From positions 128,774-192,773 of the forward strand of contig NZ_JBMGPW010000006.1 of NCBI RefSeq assembly GCF_049060325.1: 64,000 nucleotides of DNA, given 5' to 3'. Under the pieces are notes generated by a model. The model did no database searches and had not been told where the DNA came from. It saw only the letters and a list, made by a program, of their open reading frames with translations. Position numbers and translations under genes: made by a program. Numbering within the stretch: position 1 is the first letter of the stretch; each line of letters opens with the position of its first letter. This stretch comes from Vescimonas sanitatis (lineage in GTDB: Bacteria > Bacillota > Clostridia > Oscillospirales > Oscillospiraceae). Shown here piece after piece: positions 58,171 through 64,000 of the stretch.

Positions 58171-58446
58171 ATGGTGATCAAAAACGCCATCAAATGCAAA
58201 AAATGTGGAGAGGTTATCGAGTCCGTCTCCCTGCACGACTTCAAAATTTGCCCGTGCGGTGCCTGCGCTGTGGACGGAGGACACGAATACCTGCGGCGTT
58301 CCGCGCCGTCACTGAATGTTTTTATCGACTTGAGCGTGGTCAAGCTGGACGAATCAGACGACAAGTTGTTTTTTCATAATGGTACAGCAGGTCGCGGCGT
58401 TGCCGCGGCCTGCTGTTTTATACAGCTCATAGTTGCACATATGTGA
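58171..58446 (+). CDS. Zinc-ribbon protein with doubtful C terminus
   Basis: GGAGG precedes ATG 58171. MVIKNAIKCKKCGEVIESVS then HDFKICPCGACAVDGGHEYL: two CxxC/CxC knuckles as in DUF7695-like proteins (named from memory). From about residue 70 the frame runs straight through a terminator-like stem (58384-58416), so the last 20 residues are unlikely to be native; an end-of-gene frameshift is suspected. Confidence 0.65.
   Translation: MVIKNAIKCKKCGEVIESVSLHDFKICPCGACAVDGGHEYLRRSAPSLNVFIDLSVVKLDESDDKLFFHNGTAGRGVAAACCFIQLIVAHM
58384..58419 (+). terminator. Intrinsic terminator of the GHKL operon
   Basis: ACAGCAGG-T-CGCGGC (58384-58398), loop GTT, GCCGCG-G-CCTGCTGT (58402-58416), then TTT. Lies inside the 3' end of the zinc-ribbon reading frame. 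Confidence 0.75.
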
Positions 58447-58521
58447 GGGCGAAAGCTCGGTATCCTGTTTTGCCTTTCCGTGCGCCGCCTGCTACAGTAA
58501 GGCCAGAAAAGGCGGGACTGC

Positions 58522-58550
58522 TTGTGGATGCAAAGAAAATATGCTATACT
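58522..58550 (+). promoter_or_regulatory. Promoter of the 87-aa ORF
   Basis: -35 TTGTGG (58522-58527), 17-bp spacer, -10 TATACT (58545-58550), 34 bp before ATG 58584. Confidence 0.6.
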
Positions 58551-58583
58551 TTGCCCTGTGTGATTGAATTCAGGAGGGACGCC

Positions 58584-58847
58584 ATGTTTTATACGGATGA
58601 GGAAATATCTGTCATCACCGGCTTTCTCAACAGCTATCTTGTGCGTGACCGTGCCAGTGCAAGAGTAAGAGAATCGTATATCAGGATCAGTGCAGGGCTT
58701 CAAAGTCATACATTGACCAGGGACGATTATGTTTGGCTGGAGAATGCTCTGTTGTTTCTGCGCCCGTACTGGTGGAGTAACCGCGAGGATGGGAAAATGC
58801 TGATGGATGTGTTCCTGCATACGCAAACATTAGCAAAAGAAGAATAG
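58584..58847 (+). CDS. Hypothetical protein (87 aa)
   Basis: CAGGAGGG precedes ATG 58584. MFYTDEEISVITGFLNSYLV, then RDRASARVRESYIRISAGLQ and YVWLENALLFLRPYWW. Helical, no family recognised. Single-gene unit with its own promoter and terminator. A longer in-frame reading from 58443 crosses the promoter and is not likely. Confidence 0.7.
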   Translation: MFYTDEEISVITGFLNSYLVRDRASARVRESYIRISAGLQSHTLTRDDYVWLENALLFLRPYWWSNREDGKMLMDVFLHTQTLAKEE

Positions 58848-58850
58848 CGA

Positions 58851-58894
58851 AAAAGATGAAGGATGTACCAGCTGATACACCCTTCATCTTTTTT
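58851..58894 (+). terminator. Intrinsic terminator
   Basis: GATGAAGG-A-TGTA (58855-58867) pairs with TACA-C-CCTTCATC (58876-58888), flanked by A and T runs. From here to 59103 no gene is seen. Confidence 0.85.
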
Positions 58895-59103
58895 CATCGG
58901 TTTATTTGCGTTTCGCCCCTTCAAGATTTTGTCGGGGGTCATGGCCATGCTGATATACTCTGCTGGGCATAATCACCCATCCCGTGCCTGCTCTGCTCCG
59001 TCCTCAATGCCTAATGACCTTAAGTACAAGGCTATTGTAGCGGAAAGCTGCCGGGGCGTACAGGTGGAAAACGCTTCTTTGCCGCGAGAACCGGCTTATC
59101 CAT

Positions 59104-59412
59104 TCATATCATCGTATCCATGAGTGCGGCCAAAGCTGCTTGCTGCGCGGATGTCAAGCAATTCCATTTATCCAACATCTCACGCTGCGCGGGAGTCAGA
59201 GCCACACGAATGTCGTCCTGCGCAAAGAATTGCGACAATGTAACACCGAAAGCATCGCAGATCTTCTCAAGCGATGCAAACGATGGCGTCATAGATTTTT
59301 TATACCACGAGGAGATGGTAGACTGTGGCAGGCCAGAGCGTTCAGCAAGCTGATATTCCGACCATCCCCGTGCCTCACGATTCTGCTTAATGATTTCAAG
59401 AATGTCTGTCAC
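59104..59412 (-). CDS. XRE family repressor
   Basis: 102 aa from a GTG start at 59412 with GGTGG upstream. MTDILEIIKQNREARGWSEY then QLAERSGLPQSTISSWYKKS and PSFASLEKICDAFGVTLSQF form a complete Cro/CI-type HTH. Divergent from the SLOG gene; a 10-bp-arm inverted repeat between them is its likely operator. Confidence 0.88.
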   Translation of the reverse strand: MTDILEIIKQNREARGWSEYQLAERSGLPQSTISSWYKKSMTPSFASLEKICDAFGVTLSQFFAQDDIRVALTPAQREMLDKWNCLTSAQQAALAALMDTMI

Positions 59413-59471
59413 AACTTCACCACCTTGGATTTTTCGTTTATTATACTTTGGAAAATCGTTGCATTTTAATA

Positions 59472-59503
59472 ATTATTGTCGTATTATTTATTGCGACAAT
59501 AAT
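59472..59503. promoter_or_regulatory. Candidate XRE operator
   Basis: ATTATTGTCG (59472-59481) and CGACAATAAT (59494-59503), a perfect 10-bp inverted repeat with a 12-bp spacer midway between the two divergent genes. Confidence 0.65.
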
Positions 59504-59523
59504 CTTGTGAAGGTGTGACTGCT

Positions 59524-60096
59524 TTGGAAGAATACCGACGTATATACCGTTGTGCAGTCATGGGACAGCACCCCATGCGCTTTCCGTGGGGGTTTGACGA
59601 GGAAGATGACCGCTGCCAAAAACTGAAAATAGAGCTGGCACAGCAGATCATGGTGCTGCATCAGCGCGGTGTGACACAGTTTCTGACCGCCTGTGACTGC
59701 GGCGTAGGTCTTTACGCAGCCGAGATCGTCAATGGTCTGCGGGAAACCGCCGACCAAGACCTGATGCTTTTCTGCTACACACCACACGAGGAACAGGCCA
59801 CAAAGTGGGCACCGTATCTGCGGGAACGCTATTTTACTATGCTGGAAAAATGCACCCTTATTTCGGTCGTGTGTCCCGTGGGTACGCCGGATGCACAGCT
59901 GCAAGCCTATAGGAAGATCATCGACCTTGCCGATGTGGTACTATATGTCCATGATGCGGATATGTCAGCAACGGACAGTGGGGAAAACAGAGCCTTTGCT
60001 TTTGCTGTGGAGAGCCATACGCCCACGCTGGTCTTGCATCCGAAAGAGCTGACCGCAGAGTGGGTCGGCGAGCAGTTCTATCCCAGACGGTCTTGA
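59524..60096 (+). CDS. SLOG-domain (DUF1273-like) protein
   Basis: 190 aa from TTG 59524, seven bases after AAGGTG; a GTG at 59515 lies within that ribosome site. RCAVMGQHPMRFPWGFDEED and VTQFLTACDCGVGLYAAEIV match the YspA/YoqJ-type SLOG fold, which binds nucleotide-like ligands; DLADVVLYVHD follows. SLOG proteins often act in prophages and nucleotide-signal defence. Divergent from an XRE repressor. Confidence 0.8.
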   Translation: MEEYRRIYRCAVMGQHPMRFPWGFDEEDDRCQKLKIELAQQIMVLHQRGVTQFLTACDCGVGLYAAEIVNGLRETADQDLMLFCYTPHEEQATKWAPYLRERYFTMLEKCTLISVVCPVGTPDAQLQAYRKIIDLADVVLYVHDADMSATDSGENRAFAFAVESHTPTLVLHPKELTAEWVGEQFYPRRS

Positions 60097-60157
60097 TAAC
60101 CGGATGATTAGTCCCGGTCACGATGCGGCAAGCCGGATCGCGCCTTGCCTGCAAAAC

Positions 60158-60188
60158 AAAAAAGCCGTAGGCATCTGTGCCTACGGCT
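60158..60188 (-). terminator. Intrinsic terminator facing the invertible segment
   Basis: Minus strand: AGCCGTAGGCA (60188-60178), loop CAGA, TGCCTACGGCT (60173-60163), then TTTTT. It ends leftward transcription leaving the segment, i.e. the integrase mRNA now and the outward promoter if the segment flips. Confidence 0.88.
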
Positions 60189-60207
60189 GCATGAGGGATA
60201 GTTCGTT

Positions 60208-60234
60208 TTTCGTAAATCATATACAATTCACGAC
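60208..60234 (+). repeat. Left 27-bp inverted repeat
   Basis: Starts TTTCGTAAATCATATACA and ends CACGAC. Perfect reverse complement of 61780-61806. It contains the last codons and stop codon of the integrase gene. Confidence 0.92.
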
Positions 60235-61565
60235 CCCTGCGTCTGCACGTCTTTGCAGCGCATCGCTTTGCGGCATCTCTGACGGAATTTTTGACGGAAT
60301 TAAACTGCCCCACGTACTTTCAATCGGGAGAAAGCATATACTCTGCACCGCCTGCTTTTTATGTGCCAGAGAGGAATGCACATAGGTCTGTAATGTCGTC
60401 CGTATATCAGCGTGGCCCAGCAGCTCGCTGAGGCTCTTGATGTCCACGCCGCTTTCCATGCACCGTGTCGCGTAGGTATGCCGCATAGCATGAAAATTTC
60501 GATAGCGGGTACCGCAGCGTTCCAACAGCTTCCGATACCGGTATTGCAGTGTGCGAGGCTCCATTGGCGTGTTCGTATTGGTCAGCAGGTAGTTATCTTT
60601 TTGAATATTCTGTGTGGCTGTTTTCAACAACTCCAGCATATCATTGGGAATTGCCACAAGACGTACAGAACTGCTGCTTTTAGGGGATTGAACCACCAAA
60701 TGTGTTCCGGAAGCATCCCGCACACGGGCAGCCGAGCGCTCAATTCGCAGAAAGCCTGAACGGAAGTCAATGTCACTTTTGCGTAGAGCGCAGATCTCAC
60801 CAAGGCGCAGCCCTGTATTCAGAACCAGAAGCACGCACAGCCCTGTCATGTCTGGCGATGCCAAGATCTTCCGTGCCAATGAGGAGATTTCCTGATTGCA
60901 AAACACCTCTATCTTCTTGCTGCGGTACGCGGGCANAGAGCGCAGATCTCACCAAGGCGCAGCCCTGTATTCAGAACCAGAAGCACGCACAGCCCTGTCA
61001 TGTCTGGCGATGCCAAGATCTTCCGTGCCAATGAGGAGATTTCCTGATTGCAAAACACCTCTATCTTCTTGCTGCGGTACGCGGGCAACTCCGCCTCTCT
61101 GCCGGGGCAATCGCAATGGCAGCTCTTTTTTGCAACCTTGAAGATCGTCTTCAGCAGCACGCCAACATCCCTTGTGCTCTTGCATGACAAACCTCTATCT
61201 TGCAGCCGCGAAAAAAACGCAGAAAGTTTTTCCGCCGTCAGATCACGCAGCAAGAGCGTTCCCAGTTCAGGGACGATATAGTGCCGTATCATATACTCGT
61301 AACGCCCAATCGTTGAGGCCTTCAGTGCGCCGCGGTGCTCGGACAGGAAAAAATCCGCTGCCTGACATACCGACATTTCACCTGTCAACATAGGCTTCTG
61401 TGGCAGCGCATCTTCCATCCTTCGCCGCTTCTCACGGCAGGCGGCATAGCTCTTGGCATAAACATACCCATATTCCGCCTTGCCGGCAGGTGTTCGGCCG
61501 CGAATATAGCGACCCTCCCACCGGCCATCTTTTCGTTTGTAAATGTTCTCTCCGCGACGTGGCAT
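60217..61565 (-). CDS. Tyrosine recombinase (split by a contig-join artefact)
   Basis: ATG 61565. N-terminal part: MPRRGENIYKRKDGRWEGRY (AP2-like arm-binding), then a SAM-like core-binding domain (SEHRGALKASTIGRYEYMIR). Catalytic domain: TGLRLGEICALRKSD (Arg), HAMRHTYATR (His-x-x-Arg), LLGHADIRTTLQTYVH (His, nucleophile Tyr). The N at 60936 and a 151-bp exact duplication (60785-60935 and 60937-61087) split it; removing one copy and the N restores one frame of about 398 aa. Gene sits between 27-bp inverted repeats, so it probably inverts its own segment. Confidence 0.88.
60785..61087. other. Contig-join artefact (151-bp duplicate around an N)
   Basis: 60785-60935 and 60937-61087 are identical; the single N at 60936 joins them. 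Fits two contigs with unmerged overlap rather than a real tandem repeat. Confidence 0.92.
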
Positions 61566-61723
61566 AGTAATCTTCCCTTCTTTCTGACGGTGTTTGTGAC
61601 GGCAATTAACAAGATGCCGTGGTATCCTTTCTTTTGAACTTCCAGATGATGGAAACAATATAAAGCAATTTGAATCGCAATTCAGATAGTTCTTGCTTTT
61701 TCACAATTTTCCTGCATTTTTTG

Positions 61724-61752
61724 TTGACTTTTTTGGCAAGTCAATGTATAGT
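61724..61752 (+). promoter_or_regulatory. Outward promoter inside the invertible segment
   Basis: -35 TTGACT (61724-61729), 17-bp spacer, -10 TATAGT (61747-61752). It points right, through the 61780 repeat into the riboswitch. TTGACT and AGTCAA (61739-61744) form a small dyad across it. No comparable promoter is seen between 61807 and 61885. Confidence 0.75.
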
Positions 61753-61779
61753 AAAAGATGGAATTGCGGTAACTTTTCT

Positions 61780-61806
61780 GTCGTGAATTGTATATGATTT
61801 ACGAAA
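61780..61806 (-). repeat. Right 27-bp inverted repeat
   Basis: Begins GTCGTGAATTGTATATGA and ends TTACGAAA on the plus strand; perfect reverse complement of 60208-60234. Distance between the two repeats is 1545 bp including the assembly duplicate. Confidence 0.92.
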
Positions 61807-61884
61807 TACCCAGAGCGTGTGCTGACACTTTGCAGTATGCACAAACCGCAGCAGCATCATTCATTTGCATCAGACAAGTAAATA

Positions 61885-62120
61885 TGATCCGGTGACACCG
61901 TGTGGCTGTGTTGGTCGTAAAGATCTTTTTATGTGCAAAAGATCAGGCAGCAGCCTAGAAGGAATTTGGGTTAGAAACCCTCTGCGGACGGCACTGTGAG
62001 CGCAAGGAAATGGTCGAAGCGGCGAAAGCTGTTGGGTAATACCGCCATTGGGAGGAAGCTTCTGAGAAGGTAGATCATGTACGAAAGGCGAAAGCCTTGT
62101 GGCGCGAGGGCAGGAGAATT
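61885..62120 (+). ncRNA. Probable cobalamin riboswitch
   Basis: Element order follows the cobalamin class: GGAATTTGGGTTAGAAACCC (61971-61980 region, P4-P5), GCGGACGGCACTGTGA (B12-box-like CACTGTGA, 61984-61999), GCCATTGGG and CTGAGAAGG (62044-62070), and GCGAGGGCAGGAGAATTGC (62104-62122, like the AGTCAGGAGACCTGC end). Two intrinsic terminators follow. The call rests on these conserved blocks read by eye. Confidence 0.75.
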
Positions 62121-62182
62121 GCACGGTCAAGGATCTTTGGTACACAGTGGCGCTCTCTCGCTGTGACGAGGGCAGGAGTATG

Positions 62183-62263
62183 CGCTGACGGATTTTGTCA
62201 GCGTTTTTTCTTGCCAAAATGTCGCTGGTCATCCCCTGAGAAGGGGCTTGTCCGGCGTTTTTT
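62183..62263 (+). terminator. Tandem terminators of the riboswitch leader
   Basis: First: CGCTGAC (62183-62189) / GTCAGCG (62197-62203) then TTTTTT. Second: CGCTGG (62223-62228) / CCGGCG (62252-62257) around CCCC / GGGG (62233-62246), then TTTTTT (62258-62263). Expected expression platform for transcriptional control. Confidence 0.8.
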
Positions 62264-62285
62264 CGTAATAAGGAGGAGTGTTACT

Positions 62286-62855
62286 ATGTCTCAACGCGGC
62301 GGACGTCCCATTGATTTTCAGGCGTGGGCGCAAAACCAAATAGTCAAAAGGGCTGTAGCAGCACTGGAAGCGCGTGACGAAGCATTTGCCGAGCGAAACG
62401 CAGATACGCCGCTGCCGCAGCTGGCGCGGTATCTGAGCCGGTGCGCCATCTCACTGGGTCACAGCCCATCCCCCAGCGAAGTGGATGGCGGTACGTTTAT
62501 TGAGCAGCGTTTTGGCAGCTGGGCAGCCGCGATGGCGGCGGCAAAGCTGCCGCAGCCTCGTTCCATGCGCAAGCTGCGCGACACCGCTCGCTATAAGGCG
62601 GAAAAGGTGAAGCAAGAACCGTTGTTCCGTGAGGAGCGAAGGCAGAAGCGGCAGCGCAAGCTGGAGCAATCCGAGCAGCGAAAACAGGAGCAGGCTATCA
62701 AAAAGCGTGCGGAGCGGGCTGCTAAGGCAGAATGGGCGGCGAAGAAGAAGGCGGAGGCTGAAGCAAAGGCTCTCACCTTGGCAGAGACCTCCGCTGAAGC
62801 CGTACTTGATACAATATCCGCAGCAATTAACCCCAGTCAAGCCGAGACAGTCTGA
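62286..62855 (+). CDS. Homing-endonuclease-associated repeat protein
   Basis: 189 aa from ATG 62286 (AAGGAGGAG upstream); the frame is open into the riboswitch leader but has no start there. The N-terminal half has ARYLSRCAISLGHSPSPSEV then FIEQRFGSWAAAMAAAKLPQ, the HNH-associated repeat (xRFGSWxxAxxAAxL). The C-terminal half is a long charged Lys/Arg/Glu/Ala coiled coil. No nuclease core is seen. First gene behind the riboswitch; its link to cobalamin is unclear. Confidence 0.7.
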   Translation: MSQRGGRPIDFQAWAQNQIVKRAVAALEARDEAFAERNADTPLPQLARYLSRCAISLGHSPSPSEVDGGTFIEQRFGSWAAAMAAAKLPQPRSMRKLRDTARYKAEKVKQEPLFREERRQKRQRKLEQSEQRKQEQAIKKRAERAAKAEWAAKKKAEAEAKALTLAETSAEAVLDTISAAINPSQAETV

Positions 62856-63005
62856 ACGGAGACTGTCAGCTTTCCATAGGGGGACGGGGTTTAAGCCGCC
62901 CCGTCCCCCATCCTCAAATCCGCAAAAGGCAAGTCGAGACGGCAAATGCCGTTGTCTTTTCCATAGCGGGAGGGGTTTGCCGGCCCCTCCCGCATCCTCA
63001 AAATC
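62846..63005 (+). repeat. Duplicated terminator-like hairpins before the lipoprotein gene
   Basis: GACAGTC / GACTGTC (62846-62867), then two related units. Unit 1 has GGGGGACGGGG (62879-62889) / CCCCGTCCCCC (62899-62909); unit 2 has GCGGGAGGGG (62966-62975) / CCCCTCCCGC (62984-62993). Both stems are preceded by TTTCCATAG and followed by CATCCTCAAA, so the whole unit of about 50 bp is duplicated with changes. Confidence 0.65.
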
Positions 63006-63035
63006 AACAGCCCTAACGGCTGAAGGAGAATTGAC

Positions 63036-64000
63036 ATGAAAAAGAATCTGAGATATATCATCGCGTTCCTGCTGGCAATTATGATGCTGTCGAGTCTGTG
63101 CGCCTGCGCCCAGACCGGCACTGCCGGCAATAGCGGACAGTTAGGCCTTGACTATGTGGGAGAGGATACCGACCAACCCGAAGAGGAAAAGCCGTGGTAT
63201 TCCTGGTTTACGGAGGCCTTCAGCTTCGGCAAGAAGGACACGGCCCCCACCGCGCCCAGCAAGCCTGACAGCGTGGCGGATTTCTATGCCCAGGGCTCCG
63301 GAGATGCACCGCAGGGCAACAAGGGCAATAAGACAGACCAGACGCCTTCTACCACCCCGGAGGAGGATACCGCCAACAAGCCGTCCAACTCCGGCGGGAA
63401 AAAGGATGACAATAAAAAAGACGACCAGAAGGGCGAGGACAGCAACACCCCCGCGCCTACCCCTGAGCAGAAGCCCGAAAGCAAGAAAAACACCGTCACC
63501 ATTACCATTCGCTGCGATACGGCGGTGAATAATGGTATGCATCTGGAGAGCAAGTGGGCGGGCATCGTCCCGGCCTCCGGCGTGATCCTGCCGGTAACCA
63601 CGGTGGAGGTGAAGGAGGGCGACACGGTTTTCGACGTCCTCGCCTTTGTGTGTGAAAAGTACAAGATCCACATGTCCTATCGGGGCGGCACGTCCAGNGT
63701 GGGCGGGCATCGTCCCGGCCTCCGGCGTGATCCTGCCGGTAACCACGGTGGAGGTGAAGGAGGGCGACACGGTTTTCGACGTCCTCGCCTTTGTGTGTGA
63801 AAAGTACAAGATCCACATGTCCTATCGGGGCGGCACGTCCAGTGGCTGCTATGTGGATGGCATCAACAACCTTTATGAGTTTGACGGCGGCCGTTGGAGC
63901 GGCTGGATGTACTGTGTCAACGACTGGTATCCCAACTACGGCTGCGGCGTGTACTTTGTCAAGCCCGGCGAGGTCATTGAGTGGAATTACACCTGCGACC
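63036..64000 (+). CDS. DUF4430 lipoprotein, transcobalamin-like (3'-truncated, split by artefact)
   Basis: Starts MKKNLRYIIAFLLAIMMLSS, lipobox LCAC, then a long Pro/Thr/Lys/Asp-rich linker to about residue 150, and a DUF4430 domain (VTITIRCDTAVNNGMHLESK, then VEVKEGDTVFDVLAFVCEKY and GGRWSGWMYCVNDWYPNYGC). DUF4430 resembles the small domain of transcobalamin/intrinsic factor, so corrinoid capture at the cell surface fits the riboswitch upstream. The N at 63698 and a 144-bp exact duplicate split the frame; the window ends within the gene. AAGGAG precedes the ATG. Confidence 0.82.
63554..63842. other. Contig-join artefact (144-bp duplicate around an N)
   Basis: 63554-63697 and 63699-63842 are identical, joined by a single N at 63698. 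Removing one copy restores the lipoprotein frame. Confidence 0.92.

Noticed and set aside
44978..61806. Whole region as one integrative element moved by the integrase at 60217-61565
   Set aside because: The repeats beside the integrase are inverted and close together, and no matching direct repeat was found near 44978, so excision of the island by this enzyme is not supported.
1..64000. CRISPR array, tRNA or rRNA genes
   Set aside because: No regularly spaced repeat-spacer array and no cloverleaf or rRNA signature was recognised; the short phased repeats at the ATPase promoters have only two or three units and no cas genes.

Overview
The window looks like a chromosomal stretch of a GC-rich, spore-forming gut Clostridia, most likely Oscillospiraceae. 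The clues are Firmicutes ribosomal operon order with adk-map-KOW-infA, L27 with a cleavable leader plus the Prp protease, SpoIVB and BofA, and lipoprotein and sorting signals of a Gram-positive type. The window is not seamless: single N bases at 60936 and 63698 are each followed by an exact duplicate of the preceding 151 or 144 bases, so both are contig-join artefacts that split an integrase gene and a lipoprotein gene.

1-11922 is the end of the S10 operon, the spc operon and the alpha operon (rpsC to rplQ), with secY, adk, map and infA. It is interrupted once, between rpsZ and rpsH, by 288 bp of stacked hairpins. 12050-44977 is mostly housekeeping in small operons: a deacetylase lipoprotein, secG, a LysR regulator, a DUF2156-GNAT fusion, obg-rpmA-prp-rplU, mtnN-luxS, tmcAL, ilvA, rpsF-ssb-rpsR, a sigma factor with a membrane partner, cysteine genes (cysE behind a Cys-rich leader ORF and attenuator; cyuA), a permease with an M20 amidohydrolase, a MerR regulator divergent from a surface protein, spoIVB, a cobalamin nucleotide-loop operon, tadA, bofA, ttcA and rplM-rpsI.

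44978 to about 60200 is an accessory island with lower GC in places. It holds a primase-like replication protein overlapping an adenine methyltransferase, wHTH and unknown proteins, three complete AAA/DUF4143 ATPases plus a decayed fourth, a RelA/SpoT remnant, RelB-like and ribbon-helix-helix proteins, a GHKL ATPase fused to a PD-(D/E)XK-like domain, a zinc-ribbon protein, an XRE repressor and a SLOG protein.

60157-64000 is the most unusual part. A tyrosine recombinase gene lies between perfect 27-bp inverted repeats (60208-60234 and 61780-61806). The segment they bound also carries an outward promoter (61724-61752) that now points at a probable cobalamin riboswitch (about 61885-62120), two intrinsic terminators, a gene with a homing-endonuclease-associated repeat and a DUF4430 lipoprotein of the transcobalamin-like type. 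Flipping the segment would aim the promoter at a terminator (60158-60188). This suggests a phase-variable, cobalamin-sensing corrinoid-capture locus, although inversion itself is inferred from sequence only.
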